DNA from: Sclerurus mexicanus
Taxonomy: Eukaryota > Chordata > Aves > Passeriformes > Furnariidae
Assembly (NCBI GenBank): GCA_013396755.1
Contig: VWZF01004809.1
Location: 569,563-633,562 of the forward strand
Direction of reading: 5' to 3'
Length of the DNA stretch: 64,000 nucleotides
Positions 39,167-51,598 of the stretch are shown here, piece after piece. Within the stretch, counting starts at the first letter, position 1, and each line of letters opens with the position of its first letter. The position numbers and the translations under genes were made by a program. The notes below the pieces were generated by a model. It had not been told where the DNA came from and did not search any database. It was given only the letters and a program-made list of their open reading frames with translations.

Positions 39167-42100
39167 ACAGAATTTTTTATAATAGGCAGCAATGCTCTTG
39201 ATGGAGATGATAACATGGCAATTTTGTATACTTTAGGTTTTTCACAAAGTAAAACGGATCTGATTCTGGAACTGATGTTTAAAACCCAAGTGAGTGTAAG
39301 ACATGCCAGCTTGAGCTAAGAGAAGGCAGGCAGCTCTGTGAGGGAATTCAGTGGAGTCAATATTTCTCAAAGGCGTACAAAGTTGAGGAGTTGAAAGTAA
39401 TATGTGTACAGTCTGTAACAAGGACCTGCTGTAGGAAGAATAGTTTTATGGGACAGATTTTGGGACTGTGTGTCAGAACACCTGAGCTTAGTTTTGGTTG
39501 TGTCACAGATTACCTCTTCAGCAGGAAGGTATCCTGCTTTACTTTGTTTTTTCAAATATAATTCAAAGAAAACAAATGTGATTTTCTGCCAGGCCAAAAA
39601 TATTTTGTAATGGAGTGAATAATTTTGAAAAACCGAAACATTTTATAGTTTAGCTTAAAATTGTATTTAAAGCATGAAACATCTTAATGCATACTAATAC
39701 TAACCTAAATCAAGAGGTAGATGTTGAACCAGGCTTTCTGAACACTTGCTGTCACTATGCAGTAACTCTGCAGCTAATTATTCCCTTCCAAGTTTCCCTA
39801 AAGAGAACAAAACCATACTGTATTGCACTGCGTTTTTTCCAAGTTACACGAGATAAGAAATCATAGAAGACTTCATCTGCAACCTCTGATACATTTTGAT
39901 CAAAAGGTTGCCTTTTGACATTTTAAACAATGCAAATGATTGGGTTGTCACACAGAAACACTATATCAAAACCTCTTTGCACATGTATACGTGTACATTT
40001 TATTTTGTATTTTATCTTAATTTACCTAAAACCCCACAAAGTTTAGCATTTCTAAAATGTTGTTGTATTGCATCTTTCCAATGTCAGAGAAAAGTAGAGA
40101 GCAAAGACTAAAGTAGAAAAACAACTGGCTAATAAAGGGATAATCTTCCTTTGAATAGGGGGAATAAGCACTGTGCAATTAAGTCCAGGGTTTTTCTGAA
40201 TCCCCAAATATTGTGGCACTGTTAAAATCAGAAAAACCATCAAACAAAGTGGAGAAAGTACTGTCATAAAAAATTATTATAATCAGTTCTCAGGTGTGAA
40301 TATTTTAACCTTTCCAGCAACCCCGAGATTTGTCATCAAACACACGCAGCAGAGATGGCAAATAAAAGCTGCAGTGGCGTAGCTTGCTAGTGCTGGTGAG
40401 AGGGGAGCTGTCTTCAGCCCCCTAGCATACAATTCAAGCTGTAGCAAACAATGCTTCTGCCTTTACTAAAAACCAATTTTCTTATACTCCGTTGTTCACT
40501 GTGAGCAAACTACAACTTTCTGACTGAAACACACTGCTTTCTGAAGCTAATAAAAGAAATTCATAGAGCTGTCCACTGAAAACATGTATTAGATAGGATG
40601 CAAAATTCTGAAAGTCTGGAAAGGTAATTCTACTTTGTTTCCTCCAGCCTAAGTACCAACAAAACAGCCCACCATTAACATAAAGGATGTTGTTTGAAAT
40701 GGAGTTACTTGAATTGTGTTAAGAGGAGAAAATGGAAGCAACCAGGACTTCTGAATCCAATTATTCTTATAGTTTTCTGTTCGAGCTTGTCTGTATAAGC
40801 AACAGTATAGAGACAATCAGAGAAGTTAAGAGAGATTAAATGTATGAATATACATATTAAATTAAATAATGGATAAACAACTGCTACAAACCAAGGCTTC
40901 TGAATAAACACAGAAGTTCAGTTGCACTTTCCAGTTAATAATTTAGTTAATCAGACTTCGTTTTCCAGAATCACTGCATTATAGGGATCCTTCAGGATCT
41001 GAAATAGGATAAAACTAGCATTTTTCATGTAATCTGCCTTCTTTTTCCACAAACGAATTTCCCCACTTTAGGCAAGAGAAATATTTGTAGCAATAGATTT
41101 TTCGTTCATACCTAATGAGATACTCAGACTACTGTCAAGTACTGCTTTATGTGAAAATGGTCCTGCAAATCTGCTTATGATTACAGTCCTATTTCCTCAT
41201 TGGGATCTATGCACTGAAAAACAGATTGCCATTCTCTTTAAGTCTTAAAACCCAAGCACTTTCCAGATTCTATTCCAGCATTACGTATTTATTTTCTGAC
41301 TTTTAAGTTCAGTATTAAATACAGGTGTGTATCGTAGGTTCAGTGTACAGGGTAGATTTCTGTAACAAAAGGGGGAATTTTTTTCTAGGTGGTAAAATCG
41401 TTCTAAGTTTGAAATTGTTGCCTGAATAGAGGTTGTTGTTCCTTCCTTTACAACATTAACATTCCTAAATGTATTTTGCTGTTGCATTTATCCTGATTTC
41501 CTTTGAGATAAATTGTTCTGAGTGTACTACAGGGTATCAGATTTACAGAAGTATCTACCAGACCATAAAACACTCAGTGTCCCAAGGATTATTAAACTCC
41601 GAGCTTAGTGCTTGTGGCTTCCTAGGACAAGAACATTTTCATGCTACAAGAATCATCACACAGAAGCAGCACAAAGCTTTTTATTTTGGGAGTACAAGCT
41701 TTAAGACTCCTTTTGTACTAAAAATCAACTTTCATATTTTCTACTCACACTGAAATCTGCTACCTTCTAGTGGGTGTGGGCAAATGGTTCATAGGCAAGA
41801 AACACCTCCCATATGTTCTGAATTTCAGTTCAGTGAGAACATAATTTGTTCAGCTTTGGTAAGGTCTCAGCTGAAACAATGCATCCAAGCAATGATAGTG
41901 ATAAATGACCAAACAAATTAGTGTTGATTAACCTAAAGGAAGAAGACAAAATGGCTAACTGTTCTAAAAAAATTCAGAAGAGCTGCAGAGAGGAACAGGA
42001 GTACCCATTCTACGTGTTGGACTAGACAAGTAGCTTTAGGTTTAAAACACATGAAGGAAGATCCAAAATAGATGTAAAGCAAAAAGGTTACTAGCAGTGA

Positions 42101-42930
42101 AGGCTGTTTTATTGGCAGTTCTTGAAACATTCAGTGGGAGAACAAGGTTAAAATATTCTCTGGCAGGAACAACAAGTTATAAGTATAATAAGTATTCCAT
42201 TTGAAAAACAAAGATAAACAAGAAAAAGTCATAGACAAACTATTACTGTTAAATATTGTGCAGTGTTCCATAGGCTATAAACACAGATATTTATTCTTTT
42301 TCCTCTGAAAACTGAATTTTTATACATAGTGATTTCAAAATTTGGCACCCCAATATGAGTGTAATACAAATCAATGTAAGATCTACAAAATATTTTAAAA
42401 ATAGCTCTATTTTTATAATGATAACTTTTTGAAATTTTCTAGTCTAAGGCAGCAGAGCTACATTTATCAAAGACAGACATGACATCCTACATACACTGCT
42501 TGGGGCATTTTTGCTGAATAAAGAGCAACAATATCTAATCAGTATGAGGGCAAATCAAAGCAAAAGGTTTGATAACTTCCTTGAAATATAAAGATGGATC
42601 TTCAGGAAGGAAACCATGTATATATTTTAAGAGCTATTCAAATCAGCAGTCTTTGAATAGGGTTTAAACCAGAAAAACTAAACTTCCTGAAGGTGGATTA
42701 CAAAACACAGTAATGCCCTGTTAGTGTATGTAATACAGAACTTGGTTTATCTAACCTCACAGTTCACAAAGAGGGTTAGTTTTTCCACCTCCATTCCAAA
42801 CTCATGAGTACAGTGGACATGCTAATGACAATTTTTAGATCAGGTGGTAAAATTTATTTTTCAATACGTTGTTGGCGTTTACTGAGAATAGCTCTGTAGT
42901 TTATCCACCTTTGTATCTATCCCACTGCAG

Positions 42931-42983
42931 AGGTGGGCTATACAGACACCGAGGAGAAAGCTCGAACTTCACCTCTCTCACTC
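42931..42983 (+). other. Exon-like segment in a GC-richer patch
   Basis: A good acceptor (CTTTGTATCTATCCCACTGCAG) is followed after 53 bases by a donor-like GTGAGG. All three frames are open across the segment. One continues open to 43049 and reads VGYTDTEEKARTSPLSLVRI. The patch has more CpG than its surroundings. There is no match to a protein I know, and all-frame openness over 53 bases is not rare. Confidence 0.12.
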
Positions 42984-43254
42984 GTGAGGATTCAAGACAA
43001 ACCTCTAAGTTATTCGCTCAGTAGGCACTGGACACTTCCTACCTCTCCCTAACGCCACTGCGGGGACTACACCCCCATCTGCAGAAGGATGAAATCATCT
43101 GAAGAAGCAATGAGGTGGTCAGCAGTAAACCCAGACTTCTAAATTTGTTTCAAGGAAAACTTCACAACGTATCAACTGAAACACGGGATGATTAGAGGAG
43201 AGTGCTTTTCCACCAATGTCACCAACTGCCTGCAGTGTCACATTACAAAAGTCC

Positions 43255-43400
43255 CTTCTCCACTAATGACATTTCATTTCTCATTGTGCATTCACCTAAT
43301 TCCAAATTTTTTTTAAATTTAATTAGTTACCCAATTTAATTGAACCTGTTTATCAATTACTGTACAAATACATGTGCAACTTCTTCCTTGACAGTAAAAA
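43255..43400. other. AT-rich block with homeodomain-like sites
   Basis: Contains TAATTAG near 43320, CAATTTAATTG near 43332 and ATCAATTAC near 43353, in an otherwise non-repetitive context. It is a candidate conserved non-coding element by composition only. Nothing in the sequence alone proves regulatory function. Confidence 0.18.
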
Positions 43401-44834
43401 CTTTCATTTTTATAGATATTGATGTAATACCCTCTCTAAGTTGCAAAGCTGCTTCTGTAACGTTTGATCTATATTTTCAATGAATATATTCAGTCTGTTG
43501 CAGTACTGTCTAATCTTTAACCACTTCTAAATTCCCAGAATGAAATTAAAAATGAAAATAAAAAAAAATCATCCACAGTACTTCTGTATCTTGTACAAAA
43601 GAAAATAAGTCATAATTAATGCACTGAAAAATGCCACTGAATGCATGTAGGTGGGAGGAGATTGACAAATTTTCCCTAACTTAAAACATAATCAAGTTCT
43701 TTGAACTTAAAATTAACCTGTATTCAACATGTGCTATCAGATTTTAGCACTACTACATGAGTTATGTGCCTGCTTTGTAATACGACATTTAACTTAGCAC
43801 TAGATTTTGAGTGGGTTGATAGATTATAAGCAAAAGAGACTCTCAAAGCCTCAAATTAAATGAAATAGAGGTTGTCTTCAGAGATCAATTTGCTGAGAAT
43901 GAAAGGTATCTTTCATATAACACAAGACAGATCCGTGCCACAAGAGCTAAAATAACATAAAAAGAACCTATTTCCACTAAAGACACCTCTACTTCCTAAA
44001 GAACCACCTTAGACAGATGATCTAACAATTTCTTAGACAGCCTGGACAACTTTATTTCTCTCCCAGCTCATTTCTTTTTTTTCCTGTCCTGTGGAGTACG
44101 GCAGTTCAGTACAGCCAAGCACTTTTATATTTCCCTAACGGCTGGGTTCCCTGCATTAATATCCCAAAGGGATATAGGGTTACCACACTGCTACTGCTGC
44201 ACTTTATAGGTGAAAAAGAAATATTACTCTGTTTTCAGCTAAGGGAGAAGCAAGAACTTTAGGTATTTTCGTTATTAAACATTTGAAAATTTATACTCAT
44301 TGTCTGAAAAGTTGAGTTATCCATTTTTATCCATTTTAAGGTAAGATTTCATCCTCTAAATCCAGTAAATAAATTAGGCTTTTAAAGCGAGCCTTAGGCA
44401 TCTATATTTTGTCTACATTTTCAACTGCGCTTCTGAAACATTACCTAATTTCAACTCTGAAAATGCTTCTCTTTTTTTTCCCTAAAATTTCCGAGGAGCC
44501 TTTTTGATGCATCTTCACAACTGTTCAACTTTGAAAGGCTCTCTCACAGTTCTCCATCAAGAGCCATAAGATAAGCACCCTAGCAACCTTGTTTGACAGA
44601 CTTTTGCAGGCAATGCCCAAACCAGACCAACAAGCACAGGGATTTCTATGAATTCGAGTTGCAGCCTAGAGCAATTTTTAATTTCAAGTGATCCCAAATA
44701 TACATAAACCCCATACTCAGAATACTTGATCACTAAGATAAAGCAGAGTTTGCATTCAGTTATACTACATTTTGCACCATATGGAGTGTGCTGATGTGGT
44801 CAACGTAGGTTTCATTTTCTTACCAGACTGATCT

Positions 44835-45240
44835 GGGGCTGAGCAGAGCTTACACAGAGCCAAGGCCCTTTCTGCTTCTCACCCCACTCACAGTGAGGAG
44901 GCTGGAGGTGCACAAGGAGTTAGGAGGGGACACGGCCAGGACAGCTGTCCCCAAATGACCACACCATAGGGCATCCTACTCAGCATATGAAGCTGGGGGA
45001 GGAAGAGGGGACATTTGGAGTGATGGCTTTTGTCTTTCTAAGTTACTGATGTGCATGATGAAGCTTGGCTTTCCTGGGGATGGCTGAAGACCTGCCTGCC
45101 CATGGGAAGTGGTGAATGAATTCCTTGCTTTGCTCTGCTTGCATGCACACATGTTTTCCCTATTAAAACTGTCTTTGTATCAACCCACGAGTTTTCTCAC
45201 TTTACCCTTTGTTTGCTTGTTTGTTTTCTCTCCCGAAAGT
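44835..45240 (+). mobile_element. Endogenous retrovirus LTR, solo and degraded
   Basis: A U3-R-U5 fragment in plus orientation, of an LTR family I know from bird genomes. Landmarks in order: a GC-rich U3 part with GAGGAGGCTGGAGGTGCACA near 44895, a degraded TATA region near 44981-44990 (CAGCATATGA), the block GGGAAGTGGTGAATGAATTC near 45103, the polyadenylation signal ATTAAA at 45162-45167, and the diagnostic block CAACCCACGAGTTTTCTCAC at 45181-45200. The U5 end then fades into T/G-rich sequence, and the 5' edge is uncertain by tens of bases. No second LTR, primer-binding site or viral gene is visible nearby, so this is a solo LTR or fragment left by recombination. The retrovirus class is not settled by eye (class III/ERVL-like is my guess). 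Old and presumably inactive. Confidence 0.78.
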
Positions 45241-46630
45241 GGAAGTACATTTGAAATCGCTTATGGGACCTTAAATCAGGCTTCTCAGTCAAGCTTTTTA
45301 ACTGCTGAGCTCTTAACACTGCAAGCAAAGGCAATTATTTTGACTTTAAACTTTGCTGCATGGTTTTGCCTTATGTCATTCTTCCAAGTTGTTCCATGTG
45401 GAAATGCATAATTCCATATAGCTGAAGGGAACTACCTGCAGAGGGGGTCAAAACCCTACATATTCCACCCATACGGACGGGTGTTACTAATACATGTATT
45501 TTTCTTCAATTTTTCAGGTGGGTTATTTTATTATAAATTAAACCACCAATGTTCCTTTATGTGTCAATGCTTCCACTAGCTTAGTTCTTAAATAGGAACT
45601 TAATGAAAGGAAATACATAGCAAGTCAGCCATAAACTTCTTCAATTTCTTGCACTATAAGGAGGCCCAGGTTTCTGATGACTCCTACCTCAGAGCATTTT
45701 TAAGATCAACTGTGCTAACCACCCATCAGCAATCCTCAGTACCTCTAAAAGTCCAATTTTCCACAGTCTATAAAGTAGTAAGATGAAATAGAGAAGGATG
45801 GATTATCTTGAACTATTAACTGTAATATGGGACAAAGAGGATTGCAAACCTTTTATTATTTCAGGCAGTAAGAGCAACACAGAATTAAATAAAAACGGAG
45901 AAGCAAATAACTAATTTTAGTAAATATATTTTATATATGAACGTATAAATTAAAGTGAATATCAATATGTTGATTAAGACTATAGATTTGTGAATACAAA
46001 GTTTTACTTATAAGGACTGATTTTCTGTACTGCTGATTAGCCATAACTCTCAGAGGGTTTGAGTAGATCTGCTAGAAACCTCTGAAACACCAGGGTCATA
46101 AGTTTGCTACCTCTGCAATGTCTCATTGCAATTAATACCAATAATACAGTATTCAACAACACTGCTGACTAAAAGACTCCTCCCTTACAAAGCAGGGGCA
46201 AGGAATAATTGGGCCAGCAAGAAACATCCAAACAGGAAACAGTTCACAAACAAAAGACTAAAGGGAGTAAGACTGACTTTGCAGCTACAAGGGGAACACT
46301 TTTGTACCAGAAAGACTTCCTAAAGTCTGCAGCTGGCAAGCATTGCACTTCTTCCTGTGCAGTTAGTGCATGGCTCAGTCACTTCACATGGTCCCTGGTA
46401 AGAACAACACAGTTCTAGAGGGGCTGTGGGGACACACAGTTGATTGAGAGCAGTTGTTTGACAGCTGGATCAAGTCCCAGCAATCATGAAACATTTACAC
46501 GCTCTGTTCCTGAAGAGCTCACAATACACTTACGCTGTATATTCAGACCCCACAGGCCATAAAACAACATACTATGACAAATTTAAGACCCACAAGGAAG
46601 GCAAGCTATAATGCACTGTTGGAAGACAAC

Positions 46631-46679
46631 ATGGGAGGGGGGAGAAGAAAAACAAAACAACACAATACAACACAATAAG
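46631..46679. repeat. Purine-rich then AAC/ACA-rich tract
   Basis: A GGGAGGGGGGAGAAGAAA stretch passes into CAACACAATACAACACAATA, which contains a short direct repeat of CAACACAATA. A G-run joined to an A-rich tail recurs near 61919. Confidence 0.7.
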
Positions 46680-49600
46680 ATTATTACCAAAATTCTAAAT
46701 CAATATGGGAAGAAGAAACTTGATATGTCTGCTAGCACACATTTCGTAAACCTTATTAGGTTTATTGCCTAGCAGTGGTTCATGCTAAGTCATGCATGCT
46801 AATTTGTAATAAAGTACAGACTGTAACATGCTCTCAAGAATTAATTTTAACTCTGCCCATTTTTCAGCCATTAACATTTTCTTAGTGACAACAGAAATGG
46901 AATTAAGTTAATTCTTAAGAGCAATTCACAGTTTCTCATGATTGACTACTATCTCTAAAAATGAGATAAGAAAAATTATGGTGGTCGATTTCATATAACC
47001 CATGTAATTCAAATAAACCAAATAATTCATATAATAAAAGATACATCAGACTCTCATGGAAGGATTTACTATCTCCCTTGCACAATTTACATTCCTTAAT
47101 GGAAGAAATTTTTTCAGACAATTTTAAAATTCCAGAGGATTTCACAGGAGCTGCTGTAAAACCAGGGTAATACAAATTTAGAAATAATGAACACTACTAT
47201 AAAGTCAAATAGGTGGAGAGATGAACAATTTTGGCAAGGAAGGAGCTTGCCGTTATCCTTCTAGACTTAACAGAGTCTTATGAAATATCAAAATGCTCTG
47301 GAAAACAAATCTACCTTCTGAGCAGCCCTGCTCTTAACCTTTAATTTTTCTAACAAGATGAAATTATATTGTTGACTTGCCTAAATTCCCTAAATTATTT
47401 ATTTTGCTAAAAATTTTGGATTTGTTTTTCAGATACTCGAGTAACTGCATCTACTGTTTTTGAGTGGTTATCACACCGTTTACATATCTCCTTACCTCAT
47501 CTTCTTGAAGGGTTTACAGAAACTTGTCATATTCAGAAAGAACAGACATACATTTTGCAACATGCTATGTAAAACACCTTGTAAATATTCTCATTAAATG
47601 TCATTACCCACACTTCCCAAAAAAAGGTGTTAAAATACATTATTTGCAATGCATTTTTACATTTACAAAAATACATTACTATGTAATCTCTACAGTATTT
47701 TACAAAACAGAGTAGTCTTAGCATCGCCAGAGATGAATGCAAGATTTCCTACACCACCCCCAGAAATATGACTCAGTATAATTACAGAGATACCACTAGT
47801 AGTATTGGGAAGACACACGCTTGCTATGCTTACCTAATTGCTGGCTTCCATTAATATGATTGTCAGCAGTGCTGCCAGGTGGTGTCATTATGGCAAAGTG
47901 ACAACATCATAGTGTGGACAACTGGCCTCAGATGGCTTATTCTATATACCCTGAGGAATAGGAATCACTAACGACAATTTTAATTTAGTTTCCTGTTAAT
48001 TTAGTCTAGATTTGAATTTGTTGCATAAAAAAGCAATAACGTCGGCATCCTTTGACACGTCTAAAATATACACTCCTGCCTAAGAAGTGGGCAGGCTGTA
48101 AAATCAACACTGTACCCTATGATCAGTACCACACGAAGTGTTGATGTTTTCAGGTCTTTTCCCTGCATTTTCCTTGCTTACTATACATTTCCATGCCACC
48201 TAAACACATAGCAACTAATCTCTGTGTGAAAGCACAGTCCTGGCTTTTTTCCACCACTTTAATTCCTCTAAGAGCCTATGGTTCACAGGTTAGGTCTACA
48301 ATACAGGCCCAGTAGCTTCTGGAAGGATAAATAGTCTTGTCTTTGAGTCCTGTATTGCTATTACCACAGCCTAGCTAATAATTTCAAAACTCCCTCCAAA
48401 CTATGAAGTGCCCACATTCCTTATTGTACTCCAGTATCTCTGTGCTGTGAGACATCATCTGAAGATATTCCCTATCTGCATATATGGGTGTGCCTTTGGC
48501 TATGTAATCAGGTTTATGATTCTATGAATCTCTTAATAACCAAGCAAGGGGTAAGCCAAGCCTGCATGACTGAGAATTGATAGGAAAGATCTACCTGTTA
48601 AAAACAAACGGAAACTTCAATTCTCTGGCTACAAAAGCAGTGGAGAAATTAATTTTCCAAAAACTGACTCAGGAAATAAATTGCTTTAGCTCATTAATAA
48701 CTATTGAACGGGTGAACTCATCGGCATTCTTAGTGAATAGGAACTGAGTCACATGTGAAAGAAAATCACCACTCACCACTAGTACTCTTACAGGCAGGTC
48801 TCAGTCCCATACTTGAGAATAACTGTCTTTGCAAGCCCACGGGACAAAGGCAAATAAACTTCAAAAATCATTGCAAAAATTATAACATAACAGACTACTT
48901 AAAACACCCTTTCTTTTCTCCATCTCAACAAACCACCATCCCACCGCACACACATTTCATTCTACTGAGCGCTGCTTGGAAGTTTAAACTATGGTGCAAC
49001 TATAAATTTACAAAAGCATTCTCTTCTTAGTCCTGCAATTCAATGTGCTTGCCCTTTCCTCGTCCAATTCATCAGAATCCCTCATCCTCTACCTTCTTTC
49101 ATGTTTTCAGAGGTAGCATAGAATTTCAGTTTTCTCACTGCTTCTCTGATGCATGAGCAGACTAAGACAGCTTTTGATTAAAGCCAGGGAAGCCTGACCT
49201 GCAGAGCCACATCAGCAGAGATATCACTCATACATTGTGCCGCAGCAGTTACGTTTCCACATATGCACGACTTTCACGAAGCTCTGTTTTGTAATGGTAT
49301 TGGACATAGTAAATATTTGGATACAAAAATTAGAAGTAGCTGCAGCTAACTATAAATACATATTTCTGAATCACGAAACGCATACCCAAGGAGGCGTGAC
49401 ACACGGTGTTTGGAGTTGTGCGATGGCAGAGTTCCCAGGCATCGCTGACTATTGGGTGGGATGTGTGTGAAATTCTCACCTCCCACTATCCTGTCTTACA
49501 CATTCACTCCAATTCTTACTGGAAAAGCAAGTATGGCGATAGTGAAATGATCAAAGCATGTACAAATCTACAGACGTTTTTCAAGACAGAGGATTGACAA

Positions 49601-51577
49601 ATAGAAAAGCCATTTTACCAAGTTAGGTTTCTCAAGCTCTGCAAAAACCTAGCACTGGAAAGGTCTGTATCTGCAACAATTTCCACACCCAGCATAAACT
49701 GTAGAGTCCTACAAGTCGAGTAAGTTTAAATAAAACCGTTACAATACAAATTGAACTAGTTCAGCTGGAGGATAGAAGGAAAAAAAACAGGAAAAAGAAT
49801 CTCTCTCTTGTTATGCACAAGGTAGCTCATATTCACTTACATACTAAACAAATTGCCATTCTGAAAATCAATACATTTGCTCATCTTTCAGTCCAGGTCT
49901 TTCTGGAAATCCTATGAGTGTGGAACCTCAGGGTACTTCTGAGAGACACAAGTGTGCTAGAGATCCCCTTCCCTGGGATGCTGGAGTGTTGAGCACTTTG
50001 CACTGGTCTGCTATGAGATAGCCCTCAACTCACCTCATTCTTCACTTCCCCTTCTTGGTCTTTACTTCTTTATAGAGAAAAAGAGTGTCTCGCTTATTCC
50101 TCCAGACTGTCCCTTCCGGTATAATCCAGGTAGGATCTATTTAGTCCCATAAGGGATGAATTTGGTAAGACTGCACAGCTGTGAGGATACAATATTTCTC
50201 ACTATGGTCTCCCTCATACTGCCTGCTTCAAAAATTTCAGGGAAGCAAGAGTTTCTCTAATGCTAAGTAATGCAAATGAGTGTGAGTAGCATTTGGCTTT
50301 GTTTTTGTTTTGAGGAATAAACTCAACTCTGCGTCTCTTTAAATGCCTCTCTGTGAGATGGCACAAATTTCCTAACTTATAGGCTAAAAGACTACATTAG
50401 AGTGCTGGTAACAAATTAGCGTATGAATACCAGTTAGATCATAAGAGATTAACATTAAAATGAATTGCAAAAATCTGGATTGCACAAAAAATTTGCATTG
50501 TGCTATCAAATCTTCAGCTTACGTTAAAATGTAATCCTAAAATTAAAACAGCACACAGCATCGTTTTATGTCACCTTCCTTTTTACCCTGCAGTATCGTA
50601 AGTGTCCAGACTCCAGGGATAGAGTCAGAAGTTCACAAAGAATGTATTTAAACGTAGCTGGTGTGAGAAATAGGTATTTTTCTTCTTTTACAAAAGCAAG
50701 CACAAATGAAGAAGAAAAGAAAAAACCCTGACATAGCAAGAAGATAACTTATTCACTTTCTATCACACTTTAATGTGCAAATCAATCCTCATGCTGGTTT
50801 TTGCCAGTTTCCACCGTGTTACTCACCCTGAAACAGCTGGGAGCTCTCCTGCTGCTCCACCTGGCATTGGCTTAGGATCAAGTAGGGTCATCTGTCAAAT
50901 AATATATGAGAAATAAATGGATGGAGGTCTTCCAAAGGGTGGAACCACTTGTTAGTTTTGTAGGTAAATTACAATGAAACGATTTAAGGCTCATTAGTTT
51001 GTTAATGAAGATCATTAGATAAACAGTCTAGACATCCAAAGTAAATTTTAATTTTTCTTTTTCTAGATATCTGTTCTAAATATCATATGAGGTACACTTT
51101 TTGGAATAAGAATGATTCTTTTCGGGTGGTTGACTTCAGTTTAAGAGTTCTTTCCATGTATCTCAGATTTCACTTAAACCAAAATAGTTTTGAATGTTAA
51201 ATGATTTCTGCAAGAGACTTTTTTCCTTCACTGTTAAACACATCACTTGGGTTTTCAAAATAACTTCAGAGTTTTTTTTGATTCCCCAGAAATCTTATCT
51301 ACACCATCACTGAAATCCTGGGATGTTTGTATGGGAGTTTCGAATGCAGGCTATATACGCAGAATCAAGTGCAATTCAGCAAGTTTATGTATATACTGAT
51401 GTCAAATGTTTTTCTCTAATATTCCAGCTCTATCAGCTAGTGTCCTTTCCAGATTTCTAAACATATGTAGAGTATTATTTCAGTGATTTATCATAATAAT
51501 CTGGAAAATTTAGTGTGTGTCTCAGCTAGAACATCAGTTTTGTTATGCTGAACACTAATTTCTTTAGAAATTCTGTC

Positions 51578-51598
51578 ATGCTTAATCAAATTAAGCAT
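51578..51598. repeat. Perfect 9-bp hairpin
   Basis: Arms ATGCTTAAT and ATTAAGCAT flank a CAA loop. Near chance expectation. Confidence 0.75.

Larger units (their letters stand above)
36542..44834. other. Unique AT-rich sequence, no supported gene
   Basis: About 8.3 kb. It holds an 11-bp hairpin (36888-36912), a GT microsatellite (38476-38490), an 11-bp tandem duplication (39145-39166), a weak MIR-like segment (39464-39525), an exon-like GC-richer patch (42931-42983) and an AT-rich homeodomain-site-like block (43255-43400). No gene or RNA gene is recognised. Confidence 0.5.

Noticed and set aside
48517..48534. GATTCTATGAATCTC resembling the CR1 3' terminal octamers
   Set aside because: Only about one and a half octamers, and the sequence upstream has none of the CR1 3' UTR blocks.
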